Shown here: piece after piece, positions 1-8,470 of the stretch
Position numbering within the stretch: position 1 is the first letter of the stretch
Layout of the letters: each line of letters begins with the position of its first letter
NCBI RefSeq assembly: GCF_002237445.1
Contig: NZ_CP022527.1
Span: 992,001 to 1,056,000, forward strand
Source: Neisseria sp. KEM232
GTDB lineage: Bacteria > Pseudomonadota > Gammaproteobacteria > Burkholderiales > Neisseriaceae
DNA length: 64,000 bases
Reading direction: 5' to 3'
Translations under genes and position numbers: made by a program
The notes under the pieces: generated by a model
What the model saw: only the letters and a program-made list of their open reading frames with translations
Databases searched by the model: none
Told to the model about the DNA's origin: nothing

Positions 1-490
1 TGGTATCTTTGTCGAGACGGTGGACGATGCCCGCACGCGGCACGTTCTGCAAGGCTGGGCAATGCGCCAAAAGGCCGTTGAGCAGCGTGCCCGACCAGTT
101 GCCCGCGGCGGGGTGTACGACGAGTCCGGCGGGTTTGTTCAGCACGATCACGCTGTCGTCTTCGTAAACGATGTCCAAATCCATAGGCTCGGGCGTGAAG
201 GCCAGCGTTTCGTTGCTTTCCTGCACCTGTACGGCCAGTTTCTCGCCGCCTATCAGCTTGTCTTTGGGCTTGGCGGGTTTGCCGTCCACCGACACCGCGC
301 CTTCTTTAATCCAGTCGGCCAGGCGCGAGCGCGAGTAGTCGGGCAGCAGCTTGGCTAAGGCGGCGTCGAGACGCAGCCCGGCCAAATCGAGCGGCACGGT
401 TAAATTCAGACAAGTTTCGGCGGCAGGGGCTGCACCAAACTCAAAATCGTCGTTATAATCGCCGCCATTTTCAAATGAAGAGTTCTGCAT
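1..490 (-). CDS. rluD: 23S rRNA pseudouridine synthase RluD, N-terminal part
   Basis: The reverse strand encodes the first ~163 residues; the gene runs off the left edge. It begins MQNSSFENGGDYNDD, has an S4-type RNA-binding segment (LDAALAKLLPDYSRSRLADW), and continues into the catalytic start DIVYEDDSVIVLNKPAGLVV and GIVHRLDKDT, the RluA/RluD-family motif containing the catalytic aspartate. RluD makes the pseudouridines of 23S rRNA helix 69. The start ATG (488-490) overlaps the ATG of the divergent bamD (489-491), so the two genes share their start region; this agrees with my memory of the meningococcal RluD N-terminus. The C-terminus cannot be judged. Confidence 0.93.
   Translation of the reverse strand, partial: MQNSSFENGGDYNDDFEFGAAPAAETCLNLTVPLDLAGLRLDAALAKLLPDYSRSRLADWIKEGAVSVDGKPAKPKDKLIGGEKLAVQVQESNETLAFTPEPMDLDIVYEDDSVIVLNKPAGLVVHPAAGNWSGTLLNGLLAHCPALQNVPRAGIVHRLDKDT
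454..459 (+). promoter_or_regulatory. candidate -10 box for bamD
   Basis: A perfect TATAAT lies 30 bases before the bamD start, inside the 5' coding end of the divergent rluD. The -35 region (about 431-436) is weak. Assigned from motif and position only. Confidence 0.45.
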
Positions 491-1292
491 GAAAAAAATT
501 CTTTTAGTAGCGTTGCTGGGTGCGGCGCTGTCCGGCTGTGCAAGTAAAGGCACAAGTGACAAAGACGCGCAAATCACCCAAGACTGGTCGGTGGAAAAAC
601 TGTACGCCGAAGCGCAAGACGAGTTGAACAGCAACAATTATACGCGTGCCGTCAAGTTATATGAACTGCTCGAATCCCGCTTCCCGCAAGGCCGTTACGC
701 GCAGCAGGCGCAGCTTGACACGGCCTATGCCTATTACAAGGACGAAGAGCGGGAAAAGGCGCTCGCCGCCGTGGAACGCTTCCAAAAGCTGCACCCGCAG
801 CATCCGAACATGGACTACGCCCTTTATCTCAAAGGGCTGATTCTGTTTAACGAAGACCAATCCTTCCTCAACAAACTCGCCTCGCAGGACTGGTCCGACC
901 GCGATCCCAAAGCCAACCGAGAAGCCTATCAGGCCTTTGCCGAGCTGGTTCGCCGCTATGCGCAGAGCAAATACGTCGAAGACGCCACCAAGCGCATGAC
1001 CAAGCTGGTGGACGCGCTGGCCGGCAACGAAATGGCCGTCGCCCGCTACTACGCCAAACGCGGCGCCTACCTCGCCGCCGCCAACCGGGCGCAAAACATC
1101 GTCACCGGCTTCCAAAACACCCGCTATGTCGAAGAAGCGCTGGCCGTGATGGAACTCTCCTACCGCAAAATGGAGCGCCCGCAGCTTGCCGACGACACCC
1201 GCCGCATCTTGGAAAAAAACTTCCCGCAAAGCCCCTACCTGACCCGCTCGTGGAAAGACAACGACGCCCCCTGGTGGCGTTATTGGAAATAA
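489..1292 (+). CDS. bamD: outer membrane assembly lipoprotein BamD (ComL)
   Basis: A 267-aa lipoprotein with signal peptide MKKILLVALLGAALSGC, where LSGC is the lipobox and Cys17 the lipidated residue. The rest is TPR-type helical repeats, e.g. LYAEAQDELNSNNYTRAVKL and YAQQAQLDTAYAYYKDEERE. BamD is the essential BamA partner that helps fold and insert beta-barrel proteins in the outer membrane; in Neisseria it was first named ComL for a competence phenotype. Length fits the family. It is divergent from rluD with overlapping start codons and is followed by a DUS-pair terminator at 1309-1339. Confidence 0.96.
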   Translation: MKKILLVALLGAALSGCASKGTSDKDAQITQDWSVEKLYAEAQDELNSNNYTRAVKLYELLESRFPQGRYAQQAQLDTAYAYYKDEEREKALAAVERFQKLHPQHPNMDYALYLKGLILFNEDQSFLNKLASQDWSDRDPKANREAYQAFAELVRRYAQSKYVEDATKRMTKLVDALAGNEMAVARYYAKRGAYLAAANRAQNIVTGFQNTRYVEEALAVMELSYRKMERPQLADDTRRILEKNFPQSPYLTRSWKDNDAPWWRYWK

Positions 1293-1308
1293 CGGGCTTT
1301 ACACACAA

Positions 1309-1339
1309 CAGGCCGTCTGAAAACCTTTCAGACGGCCTG
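1309..1339 (+). terminator. DUS inverted-pair terminator after bamD
   Basis: Two AGGCCGTCTGAA copies in inverted orientation with a very short loop form a GC-rich hairpin 17 bases after the bamD stop. This is the usual neisserial uptake-sequence terminator. Confidence 0.8.
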
Positions 1340-1385
1340 TCTGCCTATTACAATCCCCCTCTCCAACAGCAAAGCGAGAAACCAA

Positions 1386-2018
1386 ATGGATCTGCGCCAC
1401 ATCCGCGAAGACTACAGCAAACAGCAGCTTTCCGAACAAGACTGCGCCGACAGTCCCGTCGTCCAATTTGAAAAATGGCTGAACGAAGCCGTCAAGGCGC
1501 AAGTCAACGAGCCCACCGCCGTCAACGTCGCCACCGTCGGCGAAGACGGCCGCCCGCAAAGCCGCATGGTGCTGCTCAAAGAAGTCAACCCGCAGGGCTT
1601 CGTCTTCTTCACGAATTACCACAGCCGCAAAGGCCGCGCCCTCGCCGATTGCCCCTTCGCCGCCCTCACCTTCTTCTGGCCGGAACTCGAACGGCAGGTA
1701 CGCATCGAAGGGCGCGTCGAAAAACTCTCCGAAGCCGCCTCCGACGAATACTTCGCCTCCCGCCCCTACGCCAGCCGCATCGGCGCGTGGGCAAGCGAAC
1801 AGAGCAGCGTCATTGCCGACAAAAACGTCCTCATCAAACGCGCCGCCGCCGTCGGCCTCAAACACCCGCTCAACGTCCCCCGCCCGCCGCACTGGGGCGG
1901 CTTCCTCGTCATTCCCGACCGCATCGAGTTTTGGCAGGGACGCCCCAGCCGCCTGCACGACCGCATCCGCTACCGCCTTTCAGACGGCCTGTGGATCAAA
2001 GAGCGCCTCGCGCCGTAG
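1386..2018 (+). CDS. pdxH: pyridoxamine/pyridoxine 5'-phosphate oxidase
   Basis: A 210-aa FMN enzyme that oxidises PNP/PMP to pyridoxal 5'-phosphate, the last step of vitamin B6 synthesis and salvage. Visible signatures are the FMN-binding stretch SRMVLLKEVNPQGFVFFTNY, SRKGRALADCPFAALTFFWP, and the C-terminal signature FWQGRPSRLHDRIRYR followed by WIKERLAP. Length and ends are typical. The start at MDLRHIREDY follows a spacer containing no other good start. Downstream are several DUS copies and then thiD, another cofactor gene, transcribed in the same direction. Confidence 0.96.
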   Translation: MDLRHIREDYSKQQLSEQDCADSPVVQFEKWLNEAVKAQVNEPTAVNVATVGEDGRPQSRMVLLKEVNPQGFVFFTNYHSRKGRALADCPFAALTFFWPELERQVRIEGRVEKLSEAASDEYFASRPYASRIGAWASEQSSVIADKNVLIKRAAAVGLKHPLNVPRPPHWGGFLVIPDRIEFWQGRPSRLHDRIRYRLSDGLWIKERLAP

Positions 2019-2280
2019 TTTCAGACGGCCTTTCAGACGGCCTGAGCAACAAGGCGGCAAAGGCCGTTCCCACATACGCGGAAATGACGTTTCCGAAAAC
2101 AAAGCACCAACGAAATTCAAACCGATACCCGACGTTTCAAACGGCCTCACGCATACCGAGGCCGTCTGAAAAAGGAAAAACCGCTTTCAGACGGCCTCCC
2201 CGAACCCCAAAGGCCGTCCCGCCCGCGCGGGAATGACGTTTCCGAAAACCAAGATTCAATAAAACAAACAAAGGAGAACC
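2019..2280. other. DUS-rich spacer between pdxH and thiD
   Basis: No gene seen. It carries at least four DUS copies and two copies of a short repeat resembling GGAAACGTCATTTC/CCC (about 2083-2101 and 2230-2248), the second beside a CCCGCGCGGG palindrome. The sequence ends in AAAGGAGAACC, the thiD ribosome binding site. Confidence 0.6.
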
Positions 2281-3102
2281 ATGCAGAACGCAGCAAAACC
2301 CTTCCCCCGCGTCCTCACCATCGCCGGCTCGGATTCCGGCGGCGGTGCGGGCATCCAGGCCGACCTCAAAACATTCGGCGCGCTCGGCGCATACGGCGCC
2401 AGCGTTATCACCGCCGTTACCGCGCAAAACACCCTCGGCGTGCAGGCCATACACACCGTCCCGCCCGAAACCGTACGCGCCCAATGCGAATCCGTGCTTT
2501 CCGACATCCGCATCGACGCCGTCAAAATCGGCATGCTGCCCGACTGCGAAACCATCCGCACCATTGCCGCCGCCCTGCGCCGCCATCCCGTTCCCTTCGT
2601 CGTTCTCGATCCCGTCCTCATTGCCACTTCCGGCGACCGCCTCGCCCTCGAAAACACCGTCGAAACCCTGTTTGCCGAACTGGTGCCGCTGGCCGATTTG
2701 CTGACGCCCAATCTGGCCGAACTGGCAGCACTCGTCGGCAACAGCCCGCCGCAAGACGAAAAAGAGATGCTGCACCAAGGAGCAAACCTGCTCGGTCGCG
2801 GCGCGAAAGCCGTGCTGCTCAAAGGCGGCCATTGGAGCGGCGACACCGCCCGCGACTGGCTGGTGCGGCAGAACGCCGAAGCGCAGTGCTTTATCAACAG
2901 CCGCATCAGCACCCGCAATACGCACGGCACGGGCTGCACCCTCTCCGCCGCCATCGCCGCCCTTTATCCGCACCGCAAACAGCTCCCGCTCGCCGTGGCC
3001 GCCGCCAAAAGCTATCTGCACGGTGCCCTCGACGCAGGCAGCCGCTGGCAGCTCGGCCGTGGCGCCGGCCCCGTCGCCCATTTCTGGCGCACGGTGCGCT
3101 AG
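2281..3102 (+). CDS. thiD: hydroxymethylpyrimidine (phosphate) kinase ThiD
   Basis: A 273-aa ribokinase-fold kinase that phosphorylates HMP and HMP-P for thiamin synthesis. It opens with VLTIAGSDSGGGAGIQADLK, then TFGALGAYGASVITAVTAQNT, and near the C-terminus has NTHGTGCTLSAAIAA with the anion-hole glycines and conserved Cys of the ThiD family. Length is normal. A strong Shine-Dalgarno (AAAGGAGAACC) precedes the ATG. A GC hairpin with T-run (about 3143-3176) follows the gene and is a likely terminator. No other thi gene is adjacent, so this is probably a single-gene unit. Confidence 0.95.
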   Translation: MQNAAKPFPRVLTIAGSDSGGGAGIQADLKTFGALGAYGASVITAVTAQNTLGVQAIHTVPPETVRAQCESVLSDIRIDAVKIGMLPDCETIRTIAAALRRHPVPFVVLDPVLIATSGDRLALENTVETLFAELVPLADLLTPNLAELAALVGNSPPQDEKEMLHQGANLLGRGAKAVLLKGGHWSGDTARDWLVRQNAEAQCFINSRISTRNTHGTGCTLSAAIAALYPHRKQLPLAVAAAKSYLHGALDAGSRWQLGRGAGPVAHFWRTVR

Positions 3103-3142
3103 GGTCTGTTGACAATCAGCTCGTTTTCCGTTCCGCAAAAAG

Positions 3143-3176
3143 ATGCCGCGCCCTTAACGGCGCGGCATTGCTTTTT
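3143..3176 (+). terminator. intrinsic terminator after thiD
   Basis: The stem ATGCCGCGCC / GGCGCGGCAT with loop CTTAAC is followed by a T-rich run 40 bases after the thiD stop. Confidence 0.7.
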
Positions 3177-3375
3177 CTCATGTCTGACCGAAAACGGCCT
3201 GCCGCTGCCGCCCGTTATCGGGCGGAACAGCGGCAGGCCGTCTGAAAGGGCGGTTTGTGCTTAAAAACCGGTTCAAAATCTCCGATACGGCTTTCAGACG
3301 GCCTGGAAAAGGTTTAAAGACGCGGATCTGTCTGTATGTCTGTTTGACGGCGGCAGGCCGTCTGAAAAGCCGGTT

Positions 3376-4621
3376 TTATTCTTTCGGGAAGCTCTCTTTA
3401 ATCCACAGCAGGGCAATCAGCAGGGCGGCGGCCAGCGCGGCAGCGGTCATCAGCATGGCGTGCTGGTAGTCGGCCAGCAGCTCCTGCGTACCGGCGAGCA
3501 GTTTGCCCGGCAACCCCACCAGCAGGCCGCCTGCGATAAACATCGAGCCGTTGACGATGGAAGCGGATGTGCCGATCAGGTGCGGCGGAACGTTGTCCGC
3601 CGCAGCGGTGAAGTTGAGCATATGGCCGGCGTTGCAGAAGCCGAAGATGAAATACAGTACCATAGCCACGGCACCCGACATCGGCAGGTAAATGACGCAC
3701 AGCAGCGACAGAACCTGTACCAGCGTGGTGACGGCTATCGGCCATTTGCGCGATTTGAGCGCGTTGGAGATTTTGTTGATCAGCGGGCTGCCGGCCGCCA
3801 GTCCCAGCCACAGGCAGGCGGTGGCGTGGTTGGCGGTGCTGGCGTCAATGCCGTGCGCCATCAGCAGTTTCGGCTCCCAGACGACGCCGAACGCCAGAAT
3901 CATGCCGAATACGATGGCGCCTTGGATGCTGATCGCCCAAATCTGTTCTTTTTTTCAATACTTCGAGGATAGAGCGGAAGACGGAGGCGATGAACTCGCC
4001 CGCGCCGGATTTTTCGCCCTCCACTTCGGATGGGTTGTGGACAAACATCACGGCGGCAATCAGCAGAAGAACGCCGAATACGCCGAAGCCGGTAATGATG
4101 GCACGCCATTCCCAGCGGCTGAGGGCGAAGTCGAAGGCGGTTTGGCCGAAGGCGGAGGAGAGGGCGGCCACCAGTTGCACAAGGCCGAACATGATGCCGA
4201 ATTTGGCCATGCCGAACCACACGCCGCCGACGTAGCCCGCGCCGACGAATCCGGCACACGATCCCATTGCCAGCACCACTTGCGAGAGCAGCAGCATTTC
4301 AAAACTTTGGGCAAAGGCGAACAGGAACACGCCCAAAATAACCAGGCCGATGGCGGGTATCAGCACTTTGCGGCTGCCCAGTTTGTCCAAGAGCGCGCCG
4401 GAGAAGAGTTGGGCGACGGCGAACACCCATGTGTAGGTGGCGGCAATCAGGCCGACTTGCTCGATGCTGAGGTTCAGCGTTTTCGCCACGCTGTTGTTGA
4501 CGATGGCGTAGCCGGTCTGCACGTTGAACAGCCACACGACGAAAATCACGGCGATCGTCCATACCGTCCAGGCGCGTGCGCCGCCGAGTTCGTAGGTTTT
4601 GTTGTTTGTTTGCGTACTCAT
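3376..4621 (-). pseudogene. MFS transporter, split by a frameshift in an A7 tract
   Basis: The reading frame starts at 4621 (MSTQTNNKTYELGGARAWTV) and encodes a typical major-facilitator N-terminal half with hydrophobic helices and the loop LLDKLGSRKVL. At 3949-3955 (T7 on the plus strand, A7 in the coding sense) the frame is lost after EVLKK; the remaining half (from about 3944 down to 3376: EQIWAISIQGAIVFG onward, ending WIKESFPKE) continues in another frame. One extra A would restore a single ~415-aa protein with about 12 helices. It lies 16 bases after guaD on the same strand, so an operon and a purine or related substrate are plausible but unproven. It could be a true pseudogene, a slipped-strand phase-variable gene, or a sequencing error. 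Confidence 0.8.
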
Positions 4622-4637
4622 TTGATTCTCCTATCAA

Positions 4638-5942
4638 TTATGCACTGTAAACTTCTTTGCCCGCGATATAGGTCGCGGCAATGGCGCGGTCGTCGGCCAA
4701 AGTCATTTGGATGAACAGCACTTCCTCCAAGCTCTTCGCGTAGCGCATGCGGTATTCGATGATCGGCGTCGATTTTAGGTTGATAACCGCCAAATCCACT
4801 TCCATGCCCGGCTCGATGCTGCCGATTGTGCCGGCCAGCCCCAAGGCTTCGGCCGTGCCGCGTCCGACAAGATAGAAGCTGTGCAGCGAGCTGTACGGCG
4901 TGCCGTTCATCTGAGCGGCTTTGTAGGCTTCGTTCATGGTTTGCAGAATGGAAAAGCTGGTACCCGCACCCAAATCCGTTGCCAGGCCGACATGGACGGG
5001 GTGTTGTTCCGATTCCAGTTTTTTCACGTTCAGACAGCCCGATCCCAAAAAGAAGTTGGAGGTCGGACAGTACACCACCGATGCGCCCGTTTCGTTGAAC
5101 ACGCCCAACTCGCGTTCGGTCAAATGGATGTCGTGGCCGTAGATAGCGCGGCGACGCATCAGGCCGTAGCGGGCATAGGCGTCGGTGTAGTCTTTCGCTT
5201 CGGAACACAATTCTTTTACCCACGCGACTTCGTTGACGTTTTCGGAAACGTGCGACTGAATCAGCATATCGGGATTTTCCTGCGCCAACGCGCCGATCAT
5301 TTCCATCTGTTCGGGTGTCGAAGTGGGCACGAAACGCGGCGTAATGACATATTCCGCGCGGCCTTTGCCGTGCCATCTGCCGATCAGCGCTTTGGATTCG
5401 TCGTAGACACGCTGCGGCGTGTCCAACAGGGCGGCGGGAGCGTTTCTGTCCATGCACACTTTACCCGCCATAATCCGCATATCGTATTTCGCCGCCGCTT
5501 CAAAAACCGCATCGACCGACTGCGGGAAAACCGTGCAGTAAACGGTTGACGAAGTCACGCCGTTACTCACCTGCTCGCGCAGAAACACTTCCGCCACTTC
5601 GTCGGCATGCTCTTTGTTTTTAAAGCCCTGCTCTGCGATAAATGTATAGTTGTTCAGCCATTTGATTAACTGTTCTCCGTAGGCTGCGATGATTTCCGTT
5701 TGCGGATAGTGGACATGGCAGTCGATAAAGCCGGGAACAATCAGGCTGTCCGCATATCTTTTGACAGGCACGCCGTCCAACTCGGGCAAAATCTTATCCG
5801 CCGCGCCCGCTTTGACAATCTTTCCGTTTTCCATCACCACCACGACATCGGACTCATAAACCAAGCAATCTTCCATATCATGAAAAAACGGGTCTTTGCG
5901 AAAAGAAAGCATCGCACCGCGTATCGCAGTTTTTATACTCAT
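4638..5942 (-). CDS. guaD: guanine deaminase
   Basis: A 434-aa amidohydrolase converting guanine to xanthine and ammonia. The metal-binding motif SLIVPGFIDCHVHYPQTEII near residues 68-87 is characteristic of guanine deaminase. Later come the HVSENVNEV segment, YGHDIHLTERE, and LATDLGAGTSFSILQTMNEAYK with the conserved Asp of the family. Length is typical. The start follows GGAGAATGTT. The frameshifted MFS transporter lies downstream on the same strand; a perfect 18-bp palindrome sits about 38 bases upstream of the start. Confidence 0.95.
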   Translation of the reverse strand: MSIKTAIRGAMLSFRKDPFFHDMEDCLVYESDVVVVMENGKIVKAGAADKILPELDGVPVKRYADSLIVPGFIDCHVHYPQTEIIAAYGEQLIKWLNNYTFIAEQGFKNKEHADEVAEVFLREQVSNGVTSSTVYCTVFPQSVDAVFEAAAKYDMRIMAGKVCMDRNAPAALLDTPQRVYDESKALIGRWHGKGRAEYVITPRFVPTSTPEQMEMIGALAQENPDMLIQSHVSENVNEVAWVKELCSEAKDYTDAYARYGLMRRRAIYGHDIHLTERELGVFNETGASVVYCPTSNFFLGSGCLNVKKLESEQHPVHVGLATDLGAGTSFSILQTMNEAYKAAQMNGTPYSSLHSFYLVGRGTAEALGLAGTIGSIEPGMEVDLAVINLKSTPIIEYRMRYAKSLEEVLFIQMTLADDRAIAATYIAGKEVYSA

Positions 5943-5979
5943 AACATTCTCCTACTAAAATTTACACTTCGATTTATTT

Positions 5980-5997
5980 ACACAAATCAATTTGTGT
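5980..5997. promoter_or_regulatory. palindromic operator candidate upstream of guaD
   Basis: The 18-mer ACACAAATCAATTTGTGT has perfect 7-bp arms around TCAA, centred about 46 bases before the guaD start. The position suits an operator for a dimeric repressor. The regulator cannot be named from sequence. Confidence 0.45.
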
Positions 5998-6191
5998 GAT
6001 TTAATTATAATATTAATAATGTAATATACATAAGAAGAAAAATGCCATTGTTTATTGGCAAAAAGAACAGTCACTTTTATGATTTATTTTATTTCCAGAT
6101 ATAAATCAAATATAAATTAGAAAAAATTATTCCAACAAAATAAAATTTCAAAAATAATCCGATATTAATATGGATGTTTCTTTTACATTTG

Positions 6192-6205
6192 TTGATAAAG
6201 GTCAA
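6192..6205 (+). promoter_or_regulatory. FNR-like binding site upstream of the aldehyde dehydrogenase
   Basis: TTGATAAAGGTCAA matches the FNR consensus TTGATNNNNATCAA at 9 of 10 defined positions. If it acts at -41.5 the transcript would begin near 6240, leaving a ~95-nt leader. Functional status is inferred. Confidence 0.45.
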
Positions 6206-6335
6206 ATAGTGCAGTAGCCGTCAATAACGGCTCTCATTTCAGATTGAAATAAAAAAAGAAAAGGGCTATCCTGCGTTTGCCGGACATTACCGGCACGGCT
6301 TTTTTCCTAAACCCAGTCATTTGAGGAGATAGTTT

Positions 6336-7814
6336 ATGACTGCCAAAAACCTGAATGTGTTTGACAAAGAATACGGATTGCTGATCAACGGCGAATGGAC
6401 GAAGCCCGGTGCGCTTTTGGAATCGTATAACCCCGCCAACAACGAAGTGCTGGCCAAATTCACCGACGCAACCGATGCCGATGTCGATGCCGCCGTGGCC
6501 GCCGCGCAGCAGGCGTTTAAAAGCTGGCGCAAAACCACCGCCGCCGAGCGCGCCGCCATTCTGAACAAAATCGCCGACGTGATTGACGAAAACGCTGAGC
6601 TGTTTGCCTTGCAGGAAACGCTGGACAACGGCAAACCCATCCGCGAAACCCGCGCCGCCGACATCCCGCTTGCTTCCGACCACTTCCGCTATTTTGCGGG
6701 CGTGATTCGCGGCGAGGAGGGCACCTGCAACCAAATCGATCAGGAAGACCTGTCCATCGTCTTGCGCGAACCCATCGGCGTGGTCGGCCAGATTATCCCG
6801 TGGAACTTCCCCTTCCTGATGGCCGCCTGGAAAATCGCCCCCGCGCTGGCTGCCGGCTGCACCATCGTTATCCACCCCTCGTCCAGCACCTCATTGAGCC
6901 TCTTGTCGTTTGCCCAAAAAATCAACCATCTGCTGCCCAAAGGCGTGCTCAACGTCATCACAGGGCGCGGCAGCAAATCCGGCGAATACATGCTGCACCA
7001 CAAAGGCTTCAACAAACTGGCCTTCACCGGCTCCACCGAAATCGGCCGCCGCATCGGCATCGCCGCCGCCGAAATGCTGATTCCCGCCACGCTCGAACTG
7101 GGTGGCAAATCGGCCAACATCTTCTTCGACGACATGCCGTTTGACAAAGCACTCGAAGGCGCGCAAAAAGGCATTCTGTTCAACCAAGGCCAAGTCTGCT
7201 GCGCCGGTTCGCGCATCTTCGTACAGGAAGGCATTTACGATAAATTCGTCGCCGCGCTGGCCGAAGAGTTCAAAAAAGTCAAAGTCGGCCTGCCGTGGGA
7301 AGACGACACCCAAATGGGCGCGCAAGTCAGCGCAGGCCAGCTTGAAACCATTTTGAAATACGTCAAAATCGGCGAACAGGAAGGCTGCCGCATCATCACC
7401 GGCGGCAAAAAAGTCGAAGGCGCATTGGGGCAGGGCGAGTTCCTCGAACCGACCCTGATCGAAGCGCCCGACAACAGAGGCCGCGTCGCGCAGGAAGAAA
7501 TCTTCGGCCCGGTGGCTACGGTTATCAAATTCAAAACCGAAGAAGAAGTTATCGCTATGGCCAACGACAGCGAATACGGCCTCGGCGGCGCGGTGTGGAG
7601 TAAAGACATCAACCGCTGCCTGCGCGTCTCCAATGCGCTGGAAACCGGCCGCGTGTGGATCAACTGTTACAACCGCCTACCCGCAGGCGCGCCGTTTGGC
7701 GGCTACAAAACCTCCGGCATCGGCCGCGAGACCCACAAAATGATGCTCGCCGCCTACACCCAGGTGAAAAACATCTACATCAGCACCCGCGAAGAGCGCG
7801 AAGGTTTGTACTGA
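6336..7814 (+). CDS. NAD(P)-dependent aldehyde dehydrogenase
   Basis: A 492-aa member of the ALDH superfamily that oxidises aldehydes to acids. Visible are the nucleotide-binding entry IGVVGQIIPWNFPFLMAAWK, FTGSTEIGRRIG, the general base Glu in LELGGKSANIFF (near residue 254), the catalytic cysteine in NQGQVCCAGSR (near 288), and EEIFGPVATVIKF. The usual Lys-Pro that contacts the cofactor ribose is replaced by CTIVIHPSSSTS (His-Pro), a variation found in one branch of bacterial ALDHs. The leader contains an FNR-like site, suggesting oxygen-limited control. The physiological substrate is not evident. The ATG follows GAGGAGATAGTTT, a strong ribosome binding site. Confidence 0.92.
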   Translation: MTAKNLNVFDKEYGLLINGEWTKPGALLESYNPANNEVLAKFTDATDADVDAAVAAAQQAFKSWRKTTAAERAAILNKIADVIDENAELFALQETLDNGKPIRETRAADIPLASDHFRYFAGVIRGEEGTCNQIDQEDLSIVLREPIGVVGQIIPWNFPFLMAAWKIAPALAAGCTIVIHPSSSTSLSLLSFAQKINHLLPKGVLNVITGRGSKSGEYMLHHKGFNKLAFTGSTEIGRRIGIAAAEMLIPATLELGGKSANIFFDDMPFDKALEGAQKGILFNQGQVCCAGSRIFVQEGIYDKFVAALAEEFKKVKVGLPWEDDTQMGAQVSAGQLETILKYVKIGEQEGCRIITGGKKVEGALGQGEFLEPTLIEAPDNRGRVAQEEIFGPVATVIKFKTEEEVIAMANDSEYGLGGAVWSKDINRCLRVSNALETGRVWINCYNRLPAGAPFGGYKTSGIGRETHKMMLAAYTQVKNIYISTREEREGLY

Positions 7815-7930
7815 TCCGCAATGTAACCGTGTAATCGCCGCATAAGGCCGAAGGCCGTCTGAACGCTGTTTCAGACGGCCTTTTTTGTGACTCAAACACG
7901 CGGAACGCATTCGGCGGCATGGGCATCGGA

Positions 7931-7968
7931 GACCGTCTGAAAGCGAAGCTTCAACGAAGTTAAAAACC
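7931..7968 (+). repeat. DUS-linked dispersed repeat, copy 1
   Basis: A DUS variant (ACCGTCTGAA) is followed by AGCGAAGCTTCAACGAAGTT and AAAAACC. The same arrangement recurs at 8256, 14391, 38391 and 47532. Confidence 0.6.
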
Positions 7969-8167
7969 GAAATCTTTGCCCGACTCCGAATCTGCCCGAA
8001 TGCCGCCAACGTTGTGCAGAGGGTTCAAACTGTCTTTCAGACGGCCTTTTTGTCTTCCCAACACACAACCGCATTCGGCGGCGCAGAAATCGGAGGCCGT
8101 CTGAAACCCGAACGGTTTTCAGACGGCCTTTACGCGACATGACTGTTTGCCCAAGCCGTTCAGTCGT

Positions 8168-8242
8168 GTAGGTCGGGCATTCATGCCCAACGTTTTCCGT
8201 TTTGTTTTTTTAATCCTTGTCGGGCATGAATGCCCGACCTAC
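8168..8242. repeat. 75-bp inverted-repeat element
   Basis: The 21-base arm starting GTAGGTCGGGCATTC at 8168-8188 is exactly repeated in inverse at 8222-8242. Each arm is itself nearly palindromic (GGGCATTCATGCCC). It resembles a small REP-like intergenic element. Confidence 0.6.
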
Positions 8243-8255
8243 GCTTCCCTATCCG

Positions 8256-8290
8256 CTTTTTTAACTTCATTGAGGCTTCGCTTTCAGAAA
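8256..8290 (-). repeat. DUS-linked dispersed repeat, copy 2
   Basis: Reverse-strand copy reading CTGAAAGCGAAGCCTCAATG then AAGTTAAAA, preceded by a DUS remnant. Confidence 0.55.
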
Positions 8291-8470
8291 CGTCATTCCC
8301 GCGCTGATGCTCCGAAGGGCTACAGGCAGAACGGCCTCTGTCTGCCCGCACGTTTTCGCAACCCCAATCCGCGCGCGCCATCTGCATTCATTCCGCAACG
8401 GCAAAGGCCGTCTGGAAACCCGTAACACAGGTTTTCAGACGGCCTCCGATGGCGTCTGAAAGCAGCTGTC

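Larger units (their letters stand above)
5943..6335. other. AT-rich divergent control region between guaD and the aldehyde dehydrogenase
   Basis: About 390 bases without a gene, strikingly AT-rich compared with the GC-rich genes on either side and lacking DUS. It holds a perfect palindrome near guaD, an FNR-like box nearer the dehydrogenase, and a small hairpin (GCCGG ACATTA CCGGC, about 6278-6294) in the dehydrogenase leader. Confidence 0.7.
7815..8470. other. repeat-filled intergenic region
   Basis: About 650 bases without a convincing gene. It contains DUS pairs (e.g. around 7853-7881 and 8096-8129), two copies of a DUS-linked GAAGTTTCAA-type repeat (7931-7968 and 8256-8290), a 75-bp inverted-repeat element (8168-8242), and a GTCATTCCCGCG fragment at about 8291. 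Short reading frames here are made of these repeats. Confidence 0.75.

Noticed and set aside
6278..6294. Possible riboswitch in the aldehyde dehydrogenase leader
   Set aside because: Only one small hairpin is visible; no conserved aptamer sequence of a known class could be recognised.
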